Assembly: GCF_003287875.1 (NCBI RefSeq)
Contig: NZ_QMKK01000044.1
Location: 62,001 to 126,000 of the forward strand
DNA length: 64,000 nt
Source of the DNA: Martinezella tropici
Lineage (GTDB): Bacteria; Pseudomonadota; Alphaproteobacteria; Rhizobiales; Rhizobiaceae
Direction of reading: 5' to 3'
Shown here: piece after piece, positions 16,658 through 25,721 of the stretch
Position numbering within the stretch: position 1 is the stretch's first letter
How the letters are laid out: each line of letters starts with the position of its first letter
Translations under genes and position numbers: made by a program
The notes under the pieces: model-generated
Seen by the model: the letters and a program-made list of their open reading frames with translations, nothing else
The model's database searches: none
Told to the model about the DNA's origin: nothing

Positions 16658-17845
16658 ATGGCAATCGAAGGATCATCGGAACAGACGCGCGAGCCGCGCA
16701 TCCGGCTTGGCATGGTGGGCGGTGGCGCCGGCGCATTCATCGGCGCTGTGCATCGCATCGCCGCGCGCATTGACGACCAGTTCGATCTCGTCGCCGGCGC
16801 GCTCTCGTCTTCGCCGGACAGGGCTCAGGCTTCCGGCCGCGATCTCGGTCTCGATCCCTCGCGCACCTATTCCAGTTATCGTGACATGGCGATCCGCGAA
16901 GCCAAGCTGAAGAACGGCATCGAGGCGGTTTCGATCGTCACGCCGAACCATGTGCATTATGATGCCGCCAAGGAATTCCTGCGGCGCGGTATCCATGTCA
17001 TCTGCGACAAGCCGCTGACCTCCAATCTCGCCGATGCCAAGAAGCTGAAGAAGGTGGCCGATGAAAGCGGTGCGCTCTTCATCCTCACGCATAATTACAC
17101 CGGCTATCCGATGGCCCGTCAGGCGCGCGAGATGATCGCCAACGGCGAGCTCGGCGATATCCGCATCGTGCAGGCCGAATATCCGCAGGATTGGCTGACG
17201 GAAAATATCGAGCAGTCCGGTCAGAAGCAGGCTGCATGGCGTACCGACCCCGCGCAGTCCGGCGCCGGCGGCTCCACCGGCGATATCGGCACGCATGCCT
17301 ATAATCTCGCTTCCTTCGTCACCGGCCTCGAGCTCGATAGCCTTGCTGCCGATCTCGACAGCTTCGTTGAGGGACGTCGCCTCGACGACAACGGCCATGT
17401 GCTGCTGCGTTTCAAGGCGAAGGGCAAGGAAAAGCCGGCGAAAGGCATGCTCTGGTGCAGCCAGGTGGCGCCGGGCCACGAGAATGGCCTGAAGCTCCGC
17501 GTCTACGGTACAAAGGGCGGCATCGAGTGGACGCAGGCCGATCCGAACTATCTTTGGTACACGCCGTTTGGCGAGCCGAAGCGGCTGATTACCCGCAACG
17601 GCGCCGGCTCGGGTGCGGCCGCGGCGCGCGTCTCGCGCATCCCGTCGGGCCATCCGGAAGGCTATCTGGAAGCTTTCGCAACGATCTATACCGAGGCTGC
17701 GCGTGCCATAAATGCCCGAAAGAAGGGCGTGGCGGTCGATCCCGCCGTGGTCTATCCGACCGTCGATGACGGCGTGAAGGGCGTGGCTTTCGTCGAGGCT
17801 TGCGTTGCGTCCTCGAAGCGCAATGGTGCCTGGGTCAAGCTCTAG
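16658..17845 (+). CDS. Gfo/Idh/MocA family NAD(P)-dependent dehydrogenase
   Basis: A 395-residue oxidoreductase. The Rossmann fold begins at about residue 16 (RLGMVGGGAGAFIGAVHRIAA). The family EKP-type motif appears as CDKPLTSNLADAKKL, and the catalytic region has GSTGDIGTHAYNLASFVTG with the conserved Asp and His. AGGAGG precedes ATG 16658. It follows the TIM-barrel gene across a repeat. The pair and the upstream sugar importer suggest oxidation of a sugar, glycoside or cyclitol. The family is too broad for a substrate call. Confidence 0.92.
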   Translation: MAIEGSSEQTREPRIRLGMVGGGAGAFIGAVHRIAARIDDQFDLVAGALSSSPDRAQASGRDLGLDPSRTYSSYRDMAIREAKLKNGIEAVSIVTPNHVHYDAAKEFLRRGIHVICDKPLTSNLADAKKLKKVADESGALFILTHNYTGYPMARQAREMIANGELGDIRIVQAEYPQDWLTENIEQSGQKQAAWRTDPAQSGAGGSTGDIGTHAYNLASFVTGLELDSLAADLDSFVEGRRLDDNGHVLLRFKAKGKEKPAKGMLWCSQVAPGHENGLKLRVYGTKGGIEWTQADPNYLWYTPFGEPKRLITRNGAGSGAAAARVSRIPSGHPEGYLEAFATIYTEAARAINARKKGVAVDPAVVYPTVDDGVKGVAFVEACVASSKRNGAWVKL

Positions 17846-17891
17846 GTTTGGTGCAGGTTCGAGGCGGGCGAACCGCCTCGAACCTGCTCAT

Positions 17892-18296
17892 TCAGGCAGC
17901 GATGTCCCGTTTGCGCTTCGTCAGTGCATCGACGCTCAGAGGGCCCGCGCCGGCGGCGACGAGAAACAGGAAGATGAAGCAGAAGAGGATAGCCGCCGTT
18001 CCGCCATTCTGGGCGGGATAGAAGCTTTGCGGCGCGTGACGCAGGAAATAGGCGAAGGCCATCAGGCCCGACAGAATGAACGAAGCAATCCGCGTCTGGA
18101 AGCCGATGAGGACGAGGAAGCCAAGGGTGAGCTCAAGCAGGCCGGCGATCCAGGGCAGTGATCCGACGGCGGGCACATTTTCGACGGCCGGGAAATGCAG
18201 GATTTTCTGCGTTCCATAGCTGAACAGCACAAGGGATGCGACGATGCGCAGAAGGCTCAGCAGATAAGGGTGGAGGGTATGGAGAGCAGCGAGCAT
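17892..18296 (-). CDS. DoxX family membrane protein
   Basis: A 134-residue protein with four predicted membrane segments and the DoxX marks: LLRIVASLVLFSYGTQKILHFP in the first helix, GSLPWIAGLLELTLGFLVLIGFQTR in the middle and a Pro-containing third segment AYFLRHAPQSFYPAQNGG. Members of this family are linked to thiosulfate quinone oxidation and to membrane redox sensing, but most rhizobial copies are uncharacterised. It converges on the Gfo/Idh gene and is divergent from the GH1 gene. The 235-base gap to GH1 shows no repeat or clear operator. Confidence 0.87.
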   Translation of the reverse strand: MLAALHTLHPYLLSLLRIVASLVLFSYGTQKILHFPAVENVPAVGSLPWIAGLLELTLGFLVLIGFQTRIASFILSGLMAFAYFLRHAPQSFYPAQNGGTAAILFCFIFLFLVAAGAGPLSVDALTKRKRDIAA

Positions 18297-18531
18297 TTCT
18301 ATCCTTTCGTCGTCAAGTTGAGCACTACCCTCAATTGATCCGCTTCAAAAAGACAAGTCACGACTGTTGACATTGATGTTATCGCCCTGCGGGTGGCCCT
18401 GGACAGAGCCGTTAGCCGGCTGCATTTTTCGGCATCTGCAACGTTGCAGTTTCCGCAAATCGACGCTGTACTTTGCCAACCGGGTTGGCTAAACCGCAGC
18501 CAACGAAGCCATAACAGACGGGATTTTCATC

Positions 18532-19905
18532 ATGATCGATCCGAAGCTTCTTGCCGATCGCTTCCCAGGCGATTTCACATTCGGCGTTGCCACTGCCGCG
18601 TTCCAGATCGAAGGTGCCACCAAGGCCGACGGCCGTAAGCCATCCATCTGGGATGCTTTCGCCAACATGCCGGGCCGCGTCTATCAGCGCGATAATGGTG
18701 ACGTCGCCTGCGATCATTATAACCGTCTGGAGCAGGATCTCGATCTCATCAAGGAGATGGGCGTCGAGGCCTACCGCTTCTCGATCGCCTGGCCGCGCAT
18801 CATTCCCGAAGGCACCGGCCCCGTGAACGAAGCCGGCCTCGATTTCTATGATCGCCTCGTCGATGGCTGCAAGGCGCGAGGGATCAAGACCTTTGCGACC
18901 CTCTACCATTGGGATCTGCCTCTGGCGCTCGCCGGCGACGGCGGCTGGACGGCGCGTTCGACGGCGCATGCCTTCCAGCGCTATGCCAAGACCGTCATGG
19001 GCCGCCTCGGCGACCGTCTGGACTCTGTCGCCACCTTCAACGAGCCCTGGTGCATCGTCTGGCTGAGCCATCTCTATGGCGTTCATGCACCCGGCGAGCG
19101 TAACATGCAGGCGGCGCTCTATGCCATGCATTATATGAACCTTGCCCATGGTCTCGGCGTCGAGGCGATCCGTTCCGTGGCGCCGAAGGTGCCGGTCGGC
19201 ATCGTGCTGAATGCCGCTTCGATCCTGCCGGGCTCGGATCGCCCGGAAGATGCCGCCGCTGTCGAACGCGCGCATCAGTTTCACAACGGCGCCTTCTTCG
19301 ATCCGATCTTCAAGGGCGAGTATCCGAAGGAGTTCGTCGAGGCGCTCGGCGATCGTATGCCTGTCATCGAAGACGGCGATCTGAAGACCATCAACCAGAA
19401 ACTCGATTGGTGGGGTTTGAACTATTACATGCCGATGCGCGTCTCCGACGACGCCTCGAAGAGTGGCGATTTTCCCTGGACGAAGGAGGCGCCGCCGGTC
19501 AGCGACGTAAAAACGGATATCGGTTGGGAGGTCTATTCGCCGGGTCTGAAGCACGTCGTCGAGGATCTCAACAGGCGCTACGACCTGCCGGAGTGCTACA
19601 TCACCGAAAACGGTGCCTGCTACAATATGGGCGTCGTCAACGGCGAGGTCGATGACCAGCCGCGCCTCGATTATTATATCGAGCATCTCGGTGTCGTCGC
19701 GGATCTCATCAAGGATGGCTATCCGATGCGCGGCTACTTCGCCTGGAGCCTGATGGATAATTTCGAATGGGCGGAAGGCTATCGCATGCGTTTCGGCCTC
19801 GTGCATGTCGATTACGAGACCCAGGTGCGCACGGTCAAGAAGAGCGGCAAATGGTACCGCGAGCTCGCCTCGCAGTTTCCGAAGGGCAACCACAAGGCAG
19901 TTTGA
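18532..19905 (+). CDS. GH1 family beta-glucosidase
   Basis: A 457-residue glycoside hydrolase family 1 enzyme, cytoplasmic (no signal peptide). It opens with the family signature FTFGVATAAFQIEGA. The acid/base glutamate is E171 (TFNEP) and the nucleophile is E359 (YITENG). The C-terminal MDNFEWAEGYRMRFGLVHVD segment shapes the glycone site. Length and motif spacing are typical. It would hydrolyse imported beta-glucosides or cellobiose to glucose. It stands downstream of the ABC/isomerase/dehydrogenase group but on a separate transcript. Confidence 0.95.
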   Translation: MIDPKLLADRFPGDFTFGVATAAFQIEGATKADGRKPSIWDAFANMPGRVYQRDNGDVACDHYNRLEQDLDLIKEMGVEAYRFSIAWPRIIPEGTGPVNEAGLDFYDRLVDGCKARGIKTFATLYHWDLPLALAGDGGWTARSTAHAFQRYAKTVMGRLGDRLDSVATFNEPWCIVWLSHLYGVHAPGERNMQAALYAMHYMNLAHGLGVEAIRSVAPKVPVGIVLNAASILPGSDRPEDAAAVERAHQFHNGAFFDPIFKGEYPKEFVEALGDRMPVIEDGDLKTINQKLDWWGLNYYMPMRVSDDASKSGDFPWTKEAPPVSDVKTDIGWEVYSPGLKHVVEDLNRRYDLPECYITENGACYNMGVVNGEVDDQPRLDYYIEHLGVVADLIKDGYPMRGYFAWSLMDNFEWAEGYRMRFGLVHVDYETQVRTVKKSGKWYRELASQFPKGNHKAV

Positions 19906-19919
19906 TGCGGTTCCATCTT

Positions 19920-20029
19920 CCTTGAGGGGGAGGTCGCGCGGAACGCGCAGGTGGGGGTGATTTCTGGGGTGAACGCGGGGGTTACCCCACCCCGGACCTG
20001 CGGTCCGACTCTCCCCCTCAAGGGGAGGG
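19920..20029. repeat. Palindromic intergenic repeat after the beta-glucosidase gene
   Basis: CTTGAGGGGGAG at the left and CTCCCCCTCAAG at the right are perfect inverted repeats. Internal palindromes (CGCGCGGAACGCGC, GGGGTTACCCC, GGACCTGCGGTCC) fill the 110-base element. It belongs to the same style of rhizobial mosaic element as those at 8463 and 16475 but with different arms. Confidence 0.75.
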
Positions 20030-20070
20030 TGTCGGTCGCTTGAATCGGCAAAGCCTGATAGATATCGCGC

Positions 20071-20619
20071 ATGACCCAACGGCCGATTTTTCTTTACGCG
20101 CTTTGCGGCAGTCAACGGCAGGCCTCGACCAGCCGAAGGCTGCTGCAGGCGCTGCAGCTCGCCTGTCCTGACGGCGTCAGCATCGCCATCTGCGATCTGA
20201 TCGGCGCTCTGCCAACCTTCAATCCCGACGATGAGGGCGAGAGGACGCCGCCCGTGGTCGAGAGATTTGCAGCCGAGATCCGTAAGGCGGATGGTCTGAT
20301 CGTGTCCTGCCCCGAATATGCCCATGGTATTCCCGGCGGCTTCAAGAATGCGCTGGACTGGCTGGTGTCGCGCGACGAAGTGCCGTTCAAGCCGTTGATG
20401 CTTGCCCATGCTTCCCATCGCGGCGATCTTGTCCTGGCACAGCTGACCGAGGTCCTGCAGACCATGTCGCTGCACATCGTGGCCGACGCTTTCCTGCGCC
20501 TGCCGATTGCGGGCAAGAGCGATGAGGCACAGGCGGCCATGCTTCTGGAGGCGCGCGAAAACGGCCTCCTATCCGGGGGTCTCAGCCGTTTCGCGCAAAC
20601 GATTGCCACCAGCGCATGA
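20071..20619 (+). CDS. NADPH-dependent FMN reductase family protein
   Basis: A 182-residue flavodoxin-like oxidoreductase. The FMN phosphate loop is in CGSQRQASTSRRLLQAL at the N-terminus. The conserved second loop is SCPEYAHGIPGGFKNALDWLV, which is the family hallmark. Members reduce FMN, quinones, azo compounds or chromate with NADPH; the physiological substrate here is unknown. The start ATG at 20071 is 41 bases past the repeat. The neighbouring GGDEF-EAL gene is on the same strand 109 bases downstream and appears unrelated. Confidence 0.9.
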   Translation: MTQRPIFLYALCGSQRQASTSRRLLQALQLACPDGVSIAICDLIGALPTFNPDDEGERTPPVVERFAAEIRKADGLIVSCPEYAHGIPGGFKNALDWLVSRDEVPFKPLMLAHASHRGDLVLAQLTEVLQTMSLHIVADAFLRLPIAGKSDEAQAAMLLEARENGLLSGGLSRFAQTIATSA

Positions 20620-20728
20620 ATTTTTCCGGCTTCGGCAAATATGCAACCCATTCCTGTAGGAATCTCCGATACGCCTTAACCGTTTGTTGAAGACCTGACG
20701 GCAGACTTCCGTGCCAAGGAGAAAAGGC

Positions 20729-22939
20729 GTGGGAGCAACTTTCAATTCATTGCGGCAAGCGACACAGATCGGTCGTCATTCCATTGTGACGGCCGTTTTG
20801 ATTTCCTTTGCTCTTGTGGTTGCCGTCGTGACCCTGATGGTGCTGACCGCAATCGGCCGCGTCGCCGATTACTCCAACAAGCTGGATGACGAACGTTCCT
20901 GGGAGACGACCGTCGGCGCCCTGAAAACCTTCCAGGGGCAGCTGGAAGCGACGCTGCATGATCATTCCGCGCGCAACGATGCGGCGCGAAGCGTCTACGG
21001 GACAAACGACCGGGGCTGGATCGCCGGCAATTACGGCGACATCTCCTCCGACGGCGCGCTGTTCGATACCGCCGTTATCGTCGACGACCACAACAAGCCT
21101 ATCATTGCCTATCACGACGGCGTGCCGTTGACGGAGAATATCGAAGACGTCCTCGGCACCGCCATTTGGGCCCTGGTCGATCAGGCGCGCACCACGCGCG
21201 TGACCGGTGTGCCGGAAGCCTCGGGTTACATCATGACCAGGGATGGTATCGCCGCCGCTGGCGCGGCGACCATCCGCGAAAGATCCGGCCGCATTCCCGC
21301 GCCGGAAGGCCAGCGTCGTTATCTGATCCTCGTGCGTTATCTCGACGCTGCTCGCATCAAGATGCTTTCCAACACCTATGTCATCAGCGGCCTGACGCTG
21401 ATGCCGCCGGAAACCGTGGCTCGCTATGCGGTTTCCATCGTCGATCCCTTAGGCAAGTCGCTGGGCCGGCTGGTCTGGAGTTCGCGCGAACCGGGCGACA
21501 TGAGCTACCAAAAGGTCCGGCCACTGGTGCTCGGTGCACTCGGCCTTGTCGGCCTGTTCTTCGTCGTGCTGCTGATCTTGGGGTCATTGGCTGGGCGGAG
21601 GTTGCGGTCGGAGGAGGTTCAGGCGCGTCAGGTTTCACTGCGTGACAGGTTGAGCGGCCTTCTCAATCGGGAGGGGCTGCGGCTCGATGTGGACCGGCTG
21701 GTCGAACGGGCGCGCAGCGACGGCACCAATGTCCTGCTTCTCTATCTCGATCTCGATGGTTTCAAGGAAATCAACGATTCCTATGGGCATGGCACGGGCG
21801 ATCAGCTCATTCGGGCCGTGGCGGCAGGCCTCAGCGTGCTCGTGCCGCCACAGGCGGCGCTTGCCAGGGTTGGAGGAGACGAATTCGCCGTCGTCTTCCC
21901 GACGAAGGAACTCAACGACGCGCCTGCCTTGCAGCTTGCGGAACAGATCCTGGATTTTCTCTCCGAGCCCTTGGAAATCGGCCGGCGGGTGGTCGTCGTC
22001 GGCACCAGCATCGGCATAGCGAGTTCGCCGGAAGGCCGGATCGACAGAGAGGAACTGGTGCGGCGTGCCGATCTTGCCATGTACAAGGCCAAGGAGGCGG
22101 GCCGCGCCCGCATGACCTGCTACGACACGGCCATGGATGCCCATCGCGAGGAGCGCAACGCGCTTGAACTCGATCTGCGCCGTGCCATCGAGATGGAAGA
22201 GCTGACGCTCGCCTATCAGCCTCTGGTCGAGGCATCGAGCTGCGAAATGATCGGTGTCGAAGCGCTCGTGCGCTGGAACCGTCCCGGTCACGGCCCGATT
22301 TCACCAGAGATCTTCATTCCCATTGCTGAAACCAGCGGTCTGATCGAGGCGCTGGGGCTGCTCGTCCTGCGCAAGGCCTGTGAAGCCGCGCGGCAATGGC
22401 CGGATCTTCGCATCGCCGTCAATGTATCGCCGGGTCAATTCCGCAATCCTGCCTTTGCCGACTACGTCCGCAGCGTACTGAACGGGACGGGGATAGAGGC
22501 CGAGCGGGTAACGCTGGAAATTACCGAAGGCTACATCATCCAGAATCCGGAGCGCACCCGCCAGTCGATCGAGCGGCTAAAGACACTCGGGGTCAAGGTG
22601 GCCCTCGACGATTTCGGCTCCGGTTTCTCCTCTATCGGCTATCTGCGCCAGTTCGGCTTCGATCGCATCAAGATCGATCGCTCACTGACCATGAATGTGC
22701 TCGAAGACGACCGCGCCCGTGAAATGCTGCAGGCGACGGTGGCATTGGCCCGTTCACTCGATATTCCCGTGACCGCCGAAGGTATCGAGACCGAGGCGCA
22801 GGGAAGGGCGCTGGAAGGCTTCGGCTGCGACGAGCTGCAGGGCTATTTCTACGGAAAGCCGATGCCGGAAACCGAGATCAGCAAGCGGCTTGCCGTGCAA
22901 ATGGCGGTAGAGCTGGGCGAGGAGCATGCCGCGGCCTGA
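20729..22939 (+). CDS. CHASE4-like membrane sensor with GGDEF and EAL domains
   Basis: A 736-residue c-di-GMP enzyme. A membrane helix near residues 15-45 and a second near 270-290 enclose a periplasmic sensor resembling CHASE4 (DDERSWETTVGALKTFQ). GGDEF is intact at residues 382-386. No RxxD inhibitory site precedes it. EAL is at 511-513, and the other catalytic stretches (NVSPGQFRN, EITEGYI, LDDFGSGFSS, KIDRSL, EGIET) are present, so both activities are plausible. I take GTG 20729 as start because AAGGAG lies seven bases upstream; a GTG at 20711 is also in frame. It stands alone and probably sets local motility or biofilm state. Confidence 0.9.
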   Translation: MGATFNSLRQATQIGRHSIVTAVLISFALVVAVVTLMVLTAIGRVADYSNKLDDERSWETTVGALKTFQGQLEATLHDHSARNDAARSVYGTNDRGWIAGNYGDISSDGALFDTAVIVDDHNKPIIAYHDGVPLTENIEDVLGTAIWALVDQARTTRVTGVPEASGYIMTRDGIAAAGAATIRERSGRIPAPEGQRRYLILVRYLDAARIKMLSNTYVISGLTLMPPETVARYAVSIVDPLGKSLGRLVWSSREPGDMSYQKVRPLVLGALGLVGLFFVVLLILGSLAGRRLRSEEVQARQVSLRDRLSGLLNREGLRLDVDRLVERARSDGTNVLLLYLDLDGFKEINDSYGHGTGDQLIRAVAAGLSVLVPPQAALARVGGDEFAVVFPTKELNDAPALQLAEQILDFLSEPLEIGRRVVVVGTSIGIASSPEGRIDREELVRRADLAMYKAKEAGRARMTCYDTAMDAHREERNALELDLRRAIEMEELTLAYQPLVEASSCEMIGVEALVRWNRPGHGPISPEIFIPIAETSGLIEALGLLVLRKACEAARQWPDLRIAVNVSPGQFRNPAFADYVRSVLNGTGIEAERVTLEITEGYIIQNPERTRQSIERLKTLGVKVALDDFGSGFSSIGYLRQFGFDRIKIDRSLTMNVLEDDRAREMLQATVALARSLDIPVTAEGIETEAQGRALEGFGCDELQGYFYGKPMPETEISKRLAVQMAVELGEEHAAA

Positions 22940-22956
22940 TATGCCCAAAGCATTTC

Positions 22957-22976
22957 CGCTTTTCCTGGAATTGCGT
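22957..22976. repeat. Truncated copy of the 1975-2075 repeat
   Basis: CGCTTTTCCTGGAATTGCGT matches the right end of the 1975-2075 element. It fills the short gap between the convergent GGDEF-EAL and trhO genes, and its edge coincides with the trhO stop. Confidence 0.5.
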
Positions 22977-23917
22977 CAGCCGATATGCTCATGGCCGCGC
23001 TTGCGGGCGAGCGCGATCTGCCGCTGCCTTTCGCGATAACGTTCGCGATCCTCTTCACTGCGCTCGTGATAGCAATGGCTGCAGGATACACCGGCTTCGT
23101 AGAAGGGCGAGGTCACTTCCTCTGATGTAATGGGATTACGGCAGGCGTGGCAGAGCTTGTGATTGCCTTCCTTCAGGCCGTGTTCGACCGAGACGCGCTC
23201 GTCGAAGACGAAGCAGGCGCCTTCCCAGAGGCTTTCTTCCGCCGGCACTTCCTCCAGATATTTCAGGATGCCGCCCTTGAGGTGATAGACCTCGTCGAAG
23301 CCCTGCTGCTTCATGAAAGCGGTCGCCTTCTCGCAGCGGATGCCGCCGGTGCAGTACATGGCGATCTTCGGCTTGTTGTGCAGGCCGGTATTGTCGCGCA
23401 CCCAATCGGGAAATTCGCGGAAGGTCTTGGTCTTCGGGTCAACCGCGCCCTTGAAGACACCGATGGCGGTCTCATAGTCGTTGCGAGTGTCGATGACGAT
23501 GGTGTCTGGGTCGGAGATCAGCGCGTTCCAGTCCTTCGGCGCGACATAGGTTCCGACGACCTTGGTGGGGTCGATATCCTCGACGCCCATGGTGACGATC
23601 TCTTTCTTGAGCTTCACCTTCATGCGCACGAACGGCATTTTCGACGCGCGGCTTTCCTTGTGCTCCAGGCCGGCAAATTCCGGCTGGGCGCGCAGGAAAG
23701 CAAGGACTGCGCCGATGGCGGCATCCGTGCCGGCGATGGTGCCGTTGATCCCTTCATGCGCAAGCAGCAACGTGCCCTTGACGCCATTTTCCTCGCAGAG
23801 CGCAAGCAAAGGCTCGCGCAGGCTTTCGAAGCGCGGAAAGGAAACGAAATGATAGAGCGCGGCAACGAGGAATGCGCCGGTCGCGTCGCGCCGTGGATCT
23901 GAAAGCTTGTCGGTCAT
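22976..23917 (-). CDS. trhO: tRNA uridine(34) hydroxylase (rhodanese domain, TrhO/YceA)
   Basis: A 313-residue protein of the UPF0176/TrhO family, which hydroxylates uridine 34 of some tRNAs to 5-hydroxyuridine using molecular oxygen. An N-terminal acylphosphatase-like region (CEENGVKGTLLLAHEGINGTIAG) is followed by a rhodanese domain with the cysteine loop YCTGGIRCEKATAFM. A C-terminal Cys-rich zinc-like stretch (CHACRNPITSEE, CSHCYHE) follows. Length is typical. ATG 23917 is preferred; an in-frame TTG at 23932 precedes it. It is a single gene, convergent with the GGDEF-EAL gene. Confidence 0.94.
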   Translation of the reverse strand: MTDKLSDPRRDATGAFLVAALYHFVSFPRFESLREPLLALCEENGVKGTLLLAHEGINGTIAGTDAAIGAVLAFLRAQPEFAGLEHKESRASKMPFVRMKVKLKKEIVTMGVEDIDPTKVVGTYVAPKDWNALISDPDTIVIDTRNDYETAIGVFKGAVDPKTKTFREFPDWVRDNTGLHNKPKIAMYCTGGIRCEKATAFMKQQGFDEVYHLKGGILKYLEEVPAEESLWEGACFVFDERVSVEHGLKEGNHKLCHACRNPITSEEVTSPFYEAGVSCSHCYHERSEEDRERYRERQRQIALARKRGHEHIG

Positions 23918-23985
23918 GGCGGGGAAATACAATTTTGTGGGCTTTCAGGCAATCGGGATTCGTATTTTGAAACTATGCGACCTGG

Positions 23986-24171
23986 CAGCCTCGATCCTTC
24001 GAGGCATCGCCACCGGCCACCCTCGTCCTTCGACGGGCTCAGAATGAGAGTGGAGCGGCCTTTGAGCTTCAGACAGTGCTCCGCAGTGACGCGCCGGGCG
24101 CCGATGACCAGCCCTCATGCTGAGGTGCGTAGGCGCTCAGGGCCGGAGCCTCGAAGCACGAGGGGGGGGGT
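23986..24171. repeat. Palindromic intergenic repeat with a nine-G run
   Basis: CCCTCGTCCTTCGA (near 24020) and TCGAAGCACGAGGG (near 24151) are inverted with one mismatch, with CCCTCATGCTGAGG-type inner arms. The element fills the gap between trhO and the CHAD gene. It ends with a run of nine G at 24162-24170. A related element lies at 35987-36090. Confidence 0.7.
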
Positions 24172-24188
24172 GAGAGGTCTTATCCGCC

Positions 24189-25100
24189 TCAATCCACCGC
24201 CTCCAGCCAGAGGCGCTTTATGGTTCGTGCCTCGCGCTCGGGCTTGTCTGCAAAGACCCAACACGCCCGGTTCAGCGCTTCCTCACGGGCCGCCTGCTGG
24301 CGGGAAATGATCGCCTCCAGCAGGCGCGCGTGATCGTCGCTCCCGTTGAAGAGATGCGGCTCGCGATCCGCGACATCCGCCAGCATTGACATGTCGAGAT
24401 AGCGACCGAGCACATCGACCAATATCTTGGCCTCCAGCTGCTTGGCATGCATGGCGGCCGGCCAGACGTCGCGTAGCAGCATATGATGCATCCAGTAATC
24501 CTGACTGCGCTTGCGCAGATCGTGAAAGCACTCGGCATGGGCCGCTTCCACATGGCACTCGGAAAGCGCCTGCACCGCCTTGCGGAGGTTCTTGCGCCAC
24601 CCCTTCTGGAAAAGACCGGCCGCATCGCGCCGCCTAGCCTCGAATGATACATCCTTCAATGTCTCGAGCGCCTCGTTGCAGGTGGTGATTGCCAGCCGTG
24701 CCTTGCTTTCGAGATCGGTCTCGGCCTCGGCGAGGCGGTCGCGCCTGCTGGTCAGCACATCGGTTACGCGGCTAAGCGCCTGCAGTTCATCTTCGGATTT
24801 CGCCGTCGTCTGCAGGTAATGGCTGGCCTCAATCAGCGCGGTCGCGTCGCGTAGGCCTGAAAGCGAGCGGGCCATGTCACGAAGCCGGTCATTCTCGTGC
24901 TGTTGAAATTCGCGCGCAATCGGCGCTATCAGACGGTAAAGCGCGCGCACGCGCTTGATGTTCTTGCGCGCGGCGTGAACCGCTTCGTGCAGACCTTGGG
25001 GCCTATCCGTCAGAACAGCTATCGCTTTGCCGAGTTGATGCGTGGCGGCTTTGTGCACCTCGCCATCAAGAGCCCGGTCAGGCCGTACGCGATAGCTCAT
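24189..25100 (-). CDS. CHAD domain protein
   Basis: A 303-residue alpha-helical CHAD protein. Conserved histidines and basic residues occur in the first helices (HEAVHAARKNIKRVRALYRL), with further basic helices such as FHDLRKRSQDYWMHHMLLRDVWPA. CHAD domains bind polyphosphate. Its start overlaps the end of the CYTH gene by 23 bases, so the two are translationally coupled. A CYTH triphosphatase and a CHAD polyphosphate-binding protein commonly occur together or fused. Role in polyphosphate handling is inferred from the family and the pairing. Confidence 0.88.
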   Translation of the reverse strand: MSYRVRPDRALDGEVHKAATHQLGKAIAVLTDRPQGLHEAVHAARKNIKRVRALYRLIAPIAREFQQHENDRLRDMARSLSGLRDATALIEASHYLQTTAKSEDELQALSRVTDVLTSRRDRLAEAETDLESKARLAITTCNEALETLKDVSFEARRRDAAGLFQKGWRKNLRKAVQALSECHVEAAHAECFHDLRKRSQDYWMHHMLLRDVWPAAMHAKQLEAKILVDVLGRYLDMSMLADVADREPHLFNGSDDHARLLEAIISRQQAAREEALNRACWVFADKPEREARTIKRLWLEAVD

Positions 25101-25563
25101 CGTACTCCTGTTCGAACTGGGTCGCGAGAGCCTGATTGGAGTAGCGGTATTCGCCGGTCACTTCGCGGCCGATCCAGTCCGGCAGTTCCGGATCATCGCT
25201 TTCGTCTTCCATCTCCACTTCGGCGATCACAAGACCGCGATGGGCGCCGCGAAAGACATCCACCTCCCAGACAAATCCCTTGAAGAGCACCTTGTGGCGG
25301 GTCTTCTCGATGACGAGGCCGACCGCCGTTCCCAGAAGCTCCTCGGCCTCATCGACGGGGATCTCGTACTCGAATTCATCCCTCGTCATCGCCTTGCCGA
25401 TCTTGATCGTCAAAGTCGCCGTGGTTTCGTTCGTCAGCCTTATCCGCACGGAGCGGTCGTTCATGGAGGCAATATATCCTTGTCGCAGGATCAGCTTCTC
25501 CGAAGCGTAATCACGCCAATGATCGCCGCGCACCAGAAACTTTCGCTCGATCTCTTTTGCCAT
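25078..25563 (-). CDS. CYTH domain triphosphatase
   Basis: A 161-residue single-domain CYTH protein. The signature ExExK motif is visible at the N-terminus (AKEIERKFLV). Alternating charged strands follow (RQGYIASMNDRSVRIRLTN, LTIKIG, FEYEIP, VIEKTRHKV, WEVDVF, VIAEVEME), forming the acidic and basic tunnel of inorganic triphosphatases. ATG 25563 has GGAG upstream, about 12 bases away. It is the first gene of the pair, and its last 23 bases overlap the CHAD start. Hydrolysis of inorganic triphosphate is the likely activity; thiamine triphosphate is an alternative. Confidence 0.9.
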   Translation of the reverse strand: MAKEIERKFLVRGDHWRDYASEKLILRQGYIASMNDRSVRIRLTNETTATLTIKIGKAMTRDEFEYEIPVDEAEELLGTAVGLVIEKTRHKVLFKGFVWEVDVFRGAHRGLVIAEVEMEDESDDPELPDWIGREVTGEYRYSNQALATQFEQEYDELSRTA

Positions 25564-25721
25564 GCGTTTAACATGCTCCACTGGCACAGACCGCGGCAGA
25601 CTATAGTATGTCACGACGAATTCCTACCCGTCCTGTCCAAAGCATGCTTTTGTCTCGACAAGCATTCTCGGGGAGGTTATTCGAGAGCCGGTTTCAATCG
25701 TTTTAAAGGAGCGCACCGACC

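Noticed and set aside
18412..20475. A 687-codon minus-strand frame opposite the beta-glucosidase and FMN reductase
   Set aside because: It spans two genes and a repeat, has no ribosome-binding site or domain, and is a codon-bias shadow.
24162..24170. A run of nine G as a possible phase-variable tract
   Set aside because: It lies in an intergenic repeat and no reading frame or promoter depends on it.
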